Source of the DNA: Candidatus Bipolaricaulota bacterium
GTDB taxonomy: Bacteria > Bipolaricaulota > Bipolaricaulia > UBA7950 > UBA9294
Direction: 5' to 3'
DNA: 42,801 nt
NCBI GenBank assembly: GCA_030603215.1
Contig: JAUVYF010000004.1
Location: 1-42,801, forward strand
Below are positions 11,793 through 19,124 of this stretch, piece by piece. The notes under the pieces were generated by a model. It worked only from the letters and a program-made list of their open reading frames with translations, did not search any database and had not been told where the DNA came from. A program made the translations under genes and the position numbers. How positions within the stretch are numbered: the first letter of the stretch is position 1; the number at the start of each line of letters is the position of its first letter.

Positions 11793-12286
11793 CGGAAAAG
11801 CCTCGGTGGTTACCACCAATGCTGGATCTTACAGGTAGGTCAGAAAAGGAGTGCCTTTCTATTCTGTATAAGATATTCACGAAGGACTTCAAGAACGACC
11901 ACCCTTCGTTCCGTGGATTGCCGGTATGGTGGAATCGCAGAATTCTGCTAGAGCCACGCTACGAGGAAGGCTTCTGGCACCTTGTTAGTAGAGAAGAGCC
12001 TAGTACAGTTAGTCGCCATTTGGACCTTCCTAGGGCAGAGCGGTTACCTTGGTGTAAGCCGGTTCTCACCAACTCTGATCCACATCTGACAAAGGTCTGG
12101 AACTACCTTGAGCGCGGACACCGGTTGCGTACGTATGTTTGGCTCGAGCCTTGGGATTACTGCGTTGTCCTCGAGCGCCGTAGTCTATCGGGAAAGCAGA
12201 TTATCTGGCTTATCACGGCGTTCCACGTAGATGGCGCCTCAAGAAGGAGAAATGTACGGAGGAAGTTCGAGGAACGAGAAGAGTAA
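11789..12286 (+). CDS. Putative BECR-fold (phage-type) nuclease-like protein, partner of DUF3800
   Basis: 165 residues. Not certain. The layout EEGFWHLVSREE, RAERLPWCKPVL, RTYVWLEPWDYCVVLE and LITAFHVDG followed by a basic tail matches, from memory, the BECR/PBECR group of small RNases (barnase-EndoU-colicin-RelE fold). There, a His near FWH, a Ser/Thr and Arg residues would form the active site. It could be a toxin or effector with the DUF3800 protein as nuclease partner or neutraliser. Seen: ATGA overlap with DUF3800, a basic C-terminus, no signal peptide, no membrane segment. The pair lies between direct repeats. Confidence 0.6.
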   Translation: MTEKPRWLPPMLDLTGRSEKECLSILYKIFTKDFKNDHPSFRGLPVWWNRRILLEPRYEEGFWHLVSREEPSTVSRHLDLPRAERLPWCKPVLTNSDPHLTKVWNYLERGHRLRTYVWLEPWDYCVVLERRSLSGKQIIWLITAFHVDGASRRRNVRRKFEEREE

Positions 12287-12287
12287 A

Positions 12288-12443
12288 ATGCATTCGCCGC
12301 CCGAATGGACGGCGAAAGATCTCCTTCTACACATGGCAGATGAGGCTAATACTATTATAGGAACTGAAAGCGTTAAGTCAAGCGGAAGAGTTGCCCGACC
12401 CACGGCCCAAGGAATTCCGGGGACGGATACCCCTAAATGGTGA
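12288..12443 (+). CDS. Small ORF after the DUF3800/BECR pair
   Basis: 51 codons beginning 2 nt after the BECR-like stop (MHSPPEWTAKDLLLHMADEA...). The position would suit a third operon gene such as a small antitoxin, and GAGGAACGAG lies upstream. Against this, the last 15 or so codons fall in a repeat module that recurs at 40418 (GIPGTDTPKW here, GIPRTHNPKP there). The C-terminus is thus repeat-derived and the ORF may be fortuitous or truncated. Confidence 0.35.
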   Translation: MHSPPEWTAKDLLLHMADEANTIIGTESVKSSGRVARPTAQGIPGTDTPKW

Positions 12444-12569
12444 TGAGTAAGATAGAAGCAGTCCAACGTCCAAGGTTGAAAGACAGTAACCGGTAATGGG
12501 TGAAAAGACGGTCGGGAGTCGAGAGTCGGGAGTCGGGAGTCAAGGCCAGGAACTGAAAACTGATAACTG
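12412..12569. repeat. Right direct repeat with GGAATTCCG tail module
   Basis: 12447-12569 is the right-hand copy of the 10239-10368 repeat. It is preceded by a module, GGAATTCCGGGGACG then ATACCCCTAAA then GTGATGAGTAAGATAG, which recurs at 40418-40470 downstream of the HEPN gene. Within it GGGG acggata CCCC can form a hairpin. The same kind of tail therefore follows two unrelated toxin-like gene pairs. Confidence 0.8.
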
Positions 12570-12884
12570 CCTTTCTTCCTGATACCTCCTTTAACTTGCT
12601 TCCTCAAGCAGCAGCCCGAGATGGAGCTTGTGTCCCCTGAATTGCAGCCACGGATCCACACGGATAGATACCGATCACATATCCAATAAACATTATTATG
12701 GAGAGGTTTTAATCTGTGTACATCTGTGTTAATCAGTGGTTCATGAAATAGGGTTTTGTGTCCCGCGAATTCCTACTCGGCCCAGCTAGTTGAGCATCGA
12801 CGAAGCAGCCACTGCTATTCACTTGCGCAAATAGTGGTAGATTCGTATTCTATGCGTACTTCATAAAGGGAGGAAACGAGATCA
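12570..12884. repeat. Repeat modules upstream of the MscS gene
   Basis: 12570-12618 is the CCTGATACC / CTTGCTTCCTCAAGCAGCAGCC module, 12618-12645 a GTGTCCC..GAATT module, and 12646-12742 a full ACGGAT-family repeat ending AATCAGTGGTTC and running into GAAATAGGGTTTTGTGTCCC. A weak promoter for the MscS gene (TTGCGC, 17 nt, TATTCT) may lie at 12824-12852. Confidence 0.7.
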
Positions 12885-13967
12885 ATGATTGAACGTTGGT
12901 TGAGCTATCATGTGTTGGGGAGTGAGATCTGGCGTTACGGAGTCGTTCTGCTTCTGTTCTTAGGGGCGTTTGTTCTCTATCGACTTTTCCGAATTATTGC
13001 ACGTCGCCTTTCTCCGCCAGAGGCAAAGAACAAAGTACGTCAGGCAGTGCTCGACCTTATTCAGAGTCTTCTTCGTGGCGCCCTTCCATTTCTGCCAATT
13101 TGGCTGTCCATCTATGTCTTCCGGGTTCCAGAAAACATTCAGGAGATCATTGATCGGCTATTCTTGGCTATCCTAACCATCTTCATCCTCTACCTTGTAA
13201 CCAAATTAGTAGGCTTGATGACTGTCTTGCTTAGGGGACGAGCAGCAAGAACTGAATCGACTCTTGACGAGCACTTGGTCCCGCTATTGGGCAAGGTCCT
13301 CAAATGGTTCATCTGGGGAATCGGTTTTCTCCTCTTCCTTCAGAATGTCCTCCACTACAACATCTCAAGTCTCCTTGCCGGGCTGGGTATCGGTGGGTTG
13401 GCTGTTGCCTTCGCCGCTCAGGACACAATCGCTAACATCTTTGGAGCGGTGATGATCTTCATCGACCGACCGTTCAAGGTAGGCGACGCCGTCAGCATTG
13501 AGGCATTTGAAGGATCGATCGAGGCGATCGGACTGCGCTCGACACGGCTGCGCACCTGGGATGGAACCCTGGTAACGATCCCCAATCGCACGGTGGCCTC
13601 CGCTAACATTAACAACCTAGCCGCTCGGCGGACGCGCCGAACCAATTTCACCATCGGCCTTGTCTACGATACCCCTACTACTAAGTTGGAAGAGGCTCTT
13701 ATCATTGTGCGAGAGAGCTTGGAGAAACACCCCTCAACCGGGCAGTACCGTGCCTACTTCAACCGTTTCGGCGATTTCTCGCTGAATATTCTTGTGCAGT
13801 ACTGGTGTAACGTCATGGACTATGAAATCTACCTACGTTCACTCGAGGAGATCAACATGGAGATCAAGAGCCGCTTTGAGGCAAGCGGGATTGAATTCGC
13901 GTTCCCCACCCAGACCCTCTACCTGAAACCAGAACAGAGTCCCCAGCCAAGTGAGTCTCCGTCATAG
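12885..13967 (+). CDS. MscS-family small-conductance mechanosensitive channel
   Basis: Membrane channel that opens under tension to release solutes in osmotic downshock. 360 residues. An N-terminal helix from about residue 20, further helices near 60-75 and 85-110, then the pore-lining TM3 and beta-domain entry are clear: GLGIGGLAVAFAAQDTIANIFG (about 165-186), followed by FIDRPFKVGDAV. The cytoplasmic domain has TWDGTLVTIPNRTVASANINN, as in MscS. GGGAGG precedes the ATG. Monocistronic; the gene to the right converges on it. Confidence 0.94.
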   Translation: MIERWLSYHVLGSEIWRYGVVLLLFLGAFVLYRLFRIIARRLSPPEAKNKVRQAVLDLIQSLLRGALPFLPIWLSIYVFRVPENIQEIIDRLFLAILTIFILYLVTKLVGLMTVLLRGRAARTESTLDEHLVPLLGKVLKWFIWGIGFLLFLQNVLHYNISSLLAGLGIGGLAVAFAAQDTIANIFGAVMIFIDRPFKVGDAVSIEAFEGSIEAIGLRSTRLRTWDGTLVTIPNRTVASANINNLAARRTRRTNFTIGLVYDTPTTKLEEALIIVRESLEKHPSTGQYRAYFNRFGDFSLNILVQYWCNVMDYEIYLRSLEEINMEIKSRFEASGIEFAFPTQTLYLKPEQSPQPSESPS

Positions 13968-14091
13968 GATAAAGTCAGACGAATCCAATGAACTGCTGTT
14001 GCCGTTACACAGAGGACGAAGGCAGTCTGAGGTATGGCGTTAGATTCACTTGTTCACAGCTAATTGGCTGAGACGCTGTCTCGCTCCTACT

Positions 14092-15405
14092 TCACTTCAG
14101 CGTAAACGGCGGATACTCATCCGTTGTCAACAGAAGCATATAAGCCGCGACTCTCAGATGCCAGCGGAACACGCCAACCACGAAGTCGAACAGGTTCTTC
14201 GGATACCGCCCGCCAAACATAATCGCAAACCAAGCAATGATGATGATGATGACCGTGGCAGCGTCAAGGAACCCCAGAACGATGTAGTGGGGAATAGCTA
14301 GGAAATATTTTACTAACGGCATCCACTGGCTGAGCTCCGTCTTGGCGTTCGGATAGGGAATACTCAGCTCTACCACCTGTTCTTCATCTATCGACGGATA
14401 CGTGTCCGTAAGCAGCGCGAGGTAGGCGGCCACTCGGGTCACGAACTTGGCGAGTGCCAGGTTCCAGTCGAACCACCACCGGGGATACTTCCGCTGGAAG
14501 ATGATAAGTAGCGCCGTGGGTAGCACAACGAATGCCGCGCACCACGAACCTTTCTCCCACGCAAATGCTGGTCCGGCTAGGAGCGAGACAACGATCAGGA
14601 TGGGAATTGCTACAATGGGCCTGAAGAAAGTTGTCAACCTATCTAGCTCTCTGTTGGTGTAGCGGATGGATAGAGTTGCCGGATAGTCGTTAAACAACGG
14701 CAAGGAGCGATCGGGCCGTGGTACTTGGGGTGAAGACCTACGTGTGGCGATGAGAATCATAAACACAGCGACGAGCAGGAACACAATTCCGCCGACAAGC
14801 AAGCCGATAGCGATCGCCTTCACAAGAGGGATCTTTGCCGCCAGTCTGACTTCGGCGTCAATTCCGAAGGAGCTGTCTTCGTTCATAAGTACGAGGACGA
14901 AGCTTCCCTCTTCGACGGTCCACGTCAGTGTCTGAGTTTCAGGGCCATGAACGGAAGCCACCCAGAAGTCCTGAGAGACGGGATCGGCGGGAAGAACGAC
15001 TCCGGGGAAGCGACGGTAGTATAGCCGCTCTTTTTGCCGCCAGCTGAACTTGAGCTGGGTAATCTCATCGCGGGCAACGCCAGCCAGATAGCTGGCCGCG
15101 TCCTCCGTATCGGCAATGCCGATAAAGAGACCATTTCCCGGCCGATTGTTCGTGACTATTAACCGGATGTTCACCAACCGACTCCAGTCTAGCATCCACG
15201 CTACGCCAAGATCGATGTTGGCCGGTTGGGTAGTTATGGCTGCGGAGTCTCTGTCGATCTCGATGAGGCCGGATGTGTAGAACCCTTCGCCATCCTTGAG
15301 CGTGTTCTCGGCCCAGAACAGAACTCCACTCCCAGCGAGAAGAGCCAGTGCGATGAGCACAATCAACGACCCGAAAAACAGTAGCGCTACTTTTCCTGCC
15401 TTCAC
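14092..15405 (-). CDS. DUF4389 membrane protein
   Basis: 437 residues. N-terminal helix (VALLFFGSLIVLIALALLAGSGVL), an extracytoplasmic region of about 170 residues, a helix near 200-225, then the DUF4389 half with helices, the motifs RYTNRELDRLTTFFRP and IPYPNAKTELSQWMPLVKYFLAIPHYIVL, and the C-terminal FRWHLRVAAYMLLLTDEYPPF. Function unknown. The start is GTG 15405: GGAGGT stands 6 nt in front; the ORF-track TTG at 15420 lies inside that ribosome site. It is convergent with mscS. Confidence 0.85.
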   Translation of the reverse strand: MKAGKVALLFFGSLIVLIALALLAGSGVLFWAENTLKDGEGFYTSGLIEIDRDSAAITTQPANIDLGVAWMLDWSRLVNIRLIVTNNRPGNGLFIGIADTEDAASYLAGVARDEITQLKFSWRQKERLYYRRFPGVVLPADPVSQDFWVASVHGPETQTLTWTVEEGSFVLVLMNEDSSFGIDAEVRLAAKIPLVKAIAIGLLVGGIVFLLVAVFMILIATRRSSPQVPRPDRSLPLFNDYPATLSIRYTNRELDRLTTFFRPIVAIPILIVVSLLAGPAFAWEKGSWCAAFVVLPTALLIIFQRKYPRWWFDWNLALAKFVTRVAAYLALLTDTYPSIDEEQVVELSIPYPNAKTELSQWMPLVKYFLAIPHYIVLGFLDAATVIIIIIAWFAIMFGGRYPKNLFDFVVGVFRWHLRVAAYMLLLTTDEYPPFTLK

Positions 15406-15513
15406 CGCCGCACCTCCCAACAGTGCTTGGTAATGTGACGTATTGTATCGAACGAAATCAGAGAAAGCAACGGAAAATTAGTCGTTGACGGTCACGCCTG
15501 TAAATGGGATCCG

Positions 15514-15639
15514 CTAGATGTAGCTGGCGGCAAAACGTTCCAAAGAGGGTTTGCTTCTTAAAGCAGAGACAACTCGCTCTAGTTCATCTCGCTTGTTGTA
15601 GGGCGGTATCCCGATGCGGACTAGCCCACCTGAGGCGGA
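15514..15639 (-). pseudogene. C-terminal relic of a class V aminotransferase / cysteine desulfurase-like protein
   Basis: Directly after the methyltransferase stop, in the same frame, 41 more sense codons precede a second stop. They read GGLVRIGIPPYNKRDELERV and continue with a helix-like tail. This pattern (GG.VRIG.P.YN...E.DR) is the C-terminal domain of class V PLP-dependent aminotransferases. The rest of the gene is absent, so it is a remnant left by deletion. It could also be read by stop-codon readthrough, which I consider unlikely. Confidence 0.6.
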
Positions 15640-16428
15640 CTACTCCTTTGTGGCGCGAGTAGCGATGAACGAGTCACAGTACTTGGAGATCAGCTCTCCA
15701 GGGAAGGTGTCCTCGTAGAATCCGGCAATGACGAACCCAGCGTCGATTTGACCACCTAGTTGATCGTGCAACGTGTGTCCGAACTCAACTGGAGCGTCCT
15801 TTCCATAGTATCGAGCCCGCTCCTTCTCGCTGATACTCGATAGCTCAGAATAGGGAAGAGAGAATCGCGCCTGCAGGATTCCTTCCTCCTCCTTTTTCGG
15901 GTCGAACAGATACAGGATAGGATTGTCGAAGCCAGAGAGAAGAGTACCACCATGGCGGAGGACGCGGTAGGCCTCGCGCCACACCGGCAGCACATCGGGA
16001 ACGAAGCAGTTGGATACCGGATGAACGATAAGATCGAACACCTCGTTGGCAAAGATGGAAAGATCACGCATATCTCCCTCAATCGTGCGGATTGGCAGAT
16101 TCTCGCGCTTGGCAACAGCTCGATCCTGCGCGAGCTGCTTTGGCGAGTTATCGTACACCGTTACGTTCGCCCCAGCAGCAGCGAGGATCGGCCCCTGCTG
16201 TCCGCCACCCGAGGCGAGGCAAAGAACATCACACCCGGAGGGATTCGGAAACCAGCTCTTGGGCACGGGTTTTGTGGGGGTGAGGATGATCTCCCACTCA
16301 CCTTGCCGAGCGGCAGCGATCACATCCGCGCTTACAGGAATGGTCCATGGATTACCGTTCTCCACATTCCTGTTCCACGCGTCTCTGTTGAACGTGCGGA
16401 TGTCGATCTTGTCTCTGTTGTTGCTCAT
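15640..16428 (-). CDS. Class I SAM-dependent methyltransferase
   Basis: 262 residues, Rossmann-fold methyltransferase. SAM site: [30 protein letters not shown], about residues 64-93, with motif GGGQQG. Then [21 protein letters not shown] and [10 protein letters not shown] (motif post-I to III). The opening [23 protein letters not shown] is typical of this subfamily. Substrate unknown. It starts inside the stop of the second methyltransferase (ATGA), so both are co-translated. A decayed aminotransferase C-terminus follows in frame. Confidence 0.9.
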   Translation of the reverse strand: MSNNRDKIDIRTFNRDAWNRNVENGNPWTIPVSADVIAAARQGEWEIILTPTKPVPKSWFPNPSGCDVLCLASGGGQQGPILAAAGANVTVYDNSPKQLAQDRAVAKRENLPIRTIEGDMRDLSIFANEVFDLIVHPVSNCFVPDVLPVWREAYRVLRHGGTLLSGFDNPILYLFDPKKEEEGILQARFSLPYSELSSISEKERARYYGKDAPVEFGHTLHDQLGGQIDAGFVIAGFYEDTFPGELISKYCDSFIATRATKE

Positions 16429-17123
16429 TTCGTCTTCTTTCCCACGTACAGACCGCGATTGGCAATCCCCCGCGGATCGTATGTAACAGATAGACCAGCA
16501 TCGGCGAACATCTGCTTCATTTCCTCAATCTCGAATAGCCCCAGCTCATGGTGCTCGACAAAGTGCGTTGTTCCCTCCGGGGTCCCTATTAGGTGATGCA
16601 GATCGAAGTAGGAGACGCGTCCTTTCATCAAACTCGTGCTGACTCGCGCGATCTTTAGATTGGGCTCATCAATAAGCAGCGCGTGCGCCGTTCCCGGATG
16701 CCATGCCCGGGGAGTGAACCACGGCTCGACGATCAGGAGGCCACCACGGATAATGTGCCTTCCCATGCAGGCAATTGCCTTGCTGGCGAGCTCCAACGTC
16801 TTCGCGTACCCAATCGCACTGAACAGGCAGGTGATCACATTGAACGTCCTACCTAAATCGAAGTCGGTCATGTTGTCTTGATGAAATGGCACGTTCGGGT
16901 TCCGCCTGCGCGCAATCGTGAGCATCTCCTGTGAGATATCGAGCCCTTCGACCTCGAATTGGTCCTTCAGATACTCGACATGTCTTCCCGTCCCACAGGC
17001 AATATCAAGGAGGTGTCTGCCCTCAGAGCAGAGACGTTGTTCAATGATCTGTGCAATCTTGCCCGCTTCCTGCTCGTAATCCTTAAATGAGTAGATCTTG
17101 TCGTAGTACTTGGTAACATCCAT
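16425..17123 (-). CDS. SAM-dependent methyltransferase (DesVI/TylM1-like)
   Basis: 232 residues. SAM motif [16 protein letters not shown] (about 38-53), then [11 protein letters not shown], then [15 protein letters not shown]. The opening [18 protein letters not shown] and the acceptor-side features ([18 protein letters not shown]) resemble amino-sugar N-methyltransferases such as DesVI/TylM1, but there are no deoxysugar genes nearby, so the substrate is open. GGAGG lies in front of the ATG. First gene of a two-methyltransferase operon. Confidence 0.88.
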   Translation of the reverse strand: MDVTKYYDKIYSFKDYEQEAGKIAQIIEQRLCSEGRHLLDIACGTGRHVEYLKDQFEVEGLDISQEMLTIARRRNPNVPFHQDNMTDFDLGRTFNVITCLFSAIGYAKTLELASKAIACMGRHIIRGGLLIVEPWFTPRAWHPGTAHALLIDEPNLKIARVSTSLMKGRVSYFDLHHLIGTPEGTTHFVEHHELGLFEIEEMKQMFADAGLSVTYDPRGIANRGLYVGKKTK

Positions 17124-17264
17124 ACCGCGCCTCCAAAACGAAGTCTATCCGAGAGACACATTACTGGCAACGGTAGTATAATACACATGATATCCTGATT
17201 CACCAGCCCGTCTCGTATGAATTCCTTCCCCCTTTGTCGGCCGTTTTCGCCATGAGAGAAAAGC

Positions 17265-17294
17265 TTGCCAACCGGACGAAATCTGAATTATACT
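17265..17294 (+). promoter_or_regulatory. Promoter of the phosphoesterase gene
   Basis: TTGCCA, 18-nt spacer, TATACT: 5 of 6 matches in both boxes, 60 nt before the ATG at 17355. Confidence 0.6.
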
Positions 17295-17354
17295 ATTCTA
17301 CCACTGCAGCGAGAATCAAAGGAACCTTAGATTGTTGCCGGATGGGGGATCACA

Positions 17355-18755
17355 ATGTTTAACAGAAAAATCAGTTCAGCCGCTCGTAGATACCTATTCC
17401 TTTCCACCGTGTTAATTGCCATTATAGCCGGATGCAGTAGCGGTAACGGTAGTCAACTGATTACTGTTGTGAGTTTTTCCGACATCCACTTTACTCCCTT
17501 CTACGACACAACTATCTTTACCCAACTTGTCGAGCTACCAGCGGAGGATTGGGAGGCGATATTTCAACAATCGACCGCAACCGACCCGTTGAACTGGGGC
17601 GAAGAAACCAACTACAACCTTATGAAACAAACCATACAAAAGGCATGTAATGAGGCAACAGAAGCTGCTTTTGTCATCTTCACGGGAGATATCCTGACAC
17701 ACCGGTTCAGCACCACGTTTTATGCTTTGTATGGTGCGAAAGACGAAACTGCAATGCGCGCATTTACATACAAGACACTCTCCTTTTTTGCGGCGCAGGT
17801 TCGTGAATATTGCGGAACTGTCCCCATTGCATTTGCCCTCGGTAATACCGATTCATATGAAGGTGACTATTTGAGTGCGCCTGGAAGCGAGTTTTTGGCA
17901 GATACATCCGAACTGTTCTATTCAACGCTACTTATGGAAAAAGCCGACCCCAGTACTTTCTCTTCGACATACACGGCTGGGGGGTATTATGCTACCGATC
18001 TACTCGGTTCAAATCTTACGTTGATGAGTCTCAATACAGTCTTTTTCTCGCCACACGCCGCCAGCGGAACCGAGGACGCCGCAGCGACACAGATCTCGTG
18101 GCTTGAAGATACATTATCTTCGGCACGTACGCATGGCAAAAGGGTCTGGATTCTGATGCATATTCCACCGGGTGTAGACATATACGGTTCCGTCAGGTCA
18201 TATATGGATGAAAGCGGCCACCTGTCTGATGCCTCCGTTATGTGGAAAGCTGATTTCCAGCAAAGCTTCAGCGAAATTCTTACAGAGTATTCCGACACTG
18301 TGGTTGCTATGCTTGCGGGGCATACCCATATGGACGAATACAGGCTCTCAGTGGAAAATAGTAGCTATTCCAGTGGATCCGTCGTCGTGACGCCGGGAAT
18401 TAGTCCAATCTTTGGGAACAATCCTGCGTTTAAAGTTATTAGCGTTTCTGCAGATAGCTGGGTGCCTGTTGATTATTATTCCCTGTATAACCCTCTTGAC
18501 GCAGAGACGCAAACATTCAGCACGTATTATACCTTTTCAAATGCATATGGATTAAGTGGCACTCTCGATTCGGCTCTCGCCCAGCTTGCTGATGAATTTG
18601 ACACAGAACAAACTCAGCGGGCAACATACACGACATATTACTACTCTGGCAATGACGATTCTAACCCAATCAATGATGTCAATTGGCCGGCATATAAATG
18701 CGGTATCACCAAGATGGATAAAGACGACTTTATCGAATGCGTAAATTCTGATTGA
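17355..18755 (+). CDS. Calcineurin-like metallophosphoesterase lipoprotein (acid sphingomyelinase-like)
   Basis: 466 residues, exported and lipid-anchored: signal peptide with lipobox IIAGC, Cys at about residue 27. Metal-binding motifs in order: FSDIHF, FTGDILTH, LGNTDS, MHIPPG, AGHTHMDEY. Spacing and the C-terminal layout fit the acid-sphingomyelinase-like phosphodiesterase branch. The usual GNHD/E reads GNTD, so the proton-donor His is replaced at that point. The natural substrate (a phosphodiester outside the cell) is not predictable. It has its own promoter, and the downstream gene has another. Confidence 0.9.
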   Translation: MFNRKISSAARRYLFLSTVLIAIIAGCSSGNGSQLITVVSFSDIHFTPFYDTTIFTQLVELPAEDWEAIFQQSTATDPLNWGEETNYNLMKQTIQKACNEATEAAFVIFTGDILTHRFSTTFYALYGAKDETAMRAFTYKTLSFFAAQVREYCGTVPIAFALGNTDSYEGDYLSAPGSEFLADTSELFYSTLLMEKADPSTFSSTYTAGGYYATDLLGSNLTLMSLNTVFFSPHAASGTEDAAATQISWLEDTLSSARTHGKRVWILMHIPPGVDIYGSVRSYMDESGHLSDASVMWKADFQQSFSEILTEYSDTVVAMLAGHTHMDEYRLSVENSSYSSGSVVVTPGISPIFGNNPAFKVISVSADSWVPVDYYSLYNPLDAETQTFSTYYTFSNAYGLSGTLDSALAQLADEFDTEQTQRATYTTYYYSGNDDSNPINDVNWPAYKCGITKMDKDDFIECVNSD

Positions 18756-18895
18756 GGCATTCATGCTGGCCGCCTAAATTGCCGTCCCCAACGCGCAAAC
18801 AGCCCGCCCCAACTCTCTCTCCAAGATGCGTAGCATCATCCACCAAAGACCAACCAAGCGTGGGACCTATGTCCCTCAAATTGCCAGGAAAACAG

Positions 18896-18924
18896 TTGAC
18901 ACCTGCCACTTTTCATCATAATGT
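18896..18924 (+). promoter_or_regulatory. Possible promoter for the small ORF and thioredoxin genes
   Basis: Perfect TTGACA, 17-nt spacer, weak TAATGT (CATAAT at 15-nt spacing is the alternative). About 50 nt downstream an AAGGAG ribosome site opens a 49-codon ORF. Confidence 0.45.
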
Positions 18925-18974
18925 ATTGCAAAGTTGCACAGTAATCCTTCTTACGAGGACAAGGAGCTGGGTTC

Positions 18975-19124
18975 ATGAGTTTGCCGTGGAAGAAGCGACA
19001 ACAGATTCCCGACGCGCGAGCGCGAAATGCTTGGGAAACCACTCACAATTCAGCCAATGGGTGTCTCGAATTCATTGAGATATTTCGCATCGCGTGTCTG
19101 CGCAGCCTTATTCGGAGGCAATAG
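18975..19124 (+). CDS. Small basic ORF coupled to the thioredoxin-fusion gene
   Basis: 49 codons (MSLPWKKRQQIPDARARN...). Its TAG stop directly abuts the next gene's ATG (TAGATG), giving translational coupling. AAGGAG stands 8 nt before the ATG and a TTGACA box lies upstream. The composition is basic at the front and mixed later, with no recognised family. Too short for the supplied ORF track. It may be a leader peptide or a small protein. Coding status is uncertain. Confidence 0.45.
   Translation: MSLPWKKRQQIPDARARNAWETTHNSANGCLEFIEIFRIACLRSLIRRQ

Noticed and set aside
12239-12661. 140-residue minus-strand ORF
   Set aside because: It runs through the BECR-like gene and the repeat modules (its protein contains repeated DSRLPTLDSR-type phrases); an artefact of stop-poor repeats.
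18752-19078. 108-residue plus-strand ORF after the phosphoesterase gene
   Set aside because: Composition is not protein-like and a better-supported 49-codon ORF with ribosome site uses another frame.
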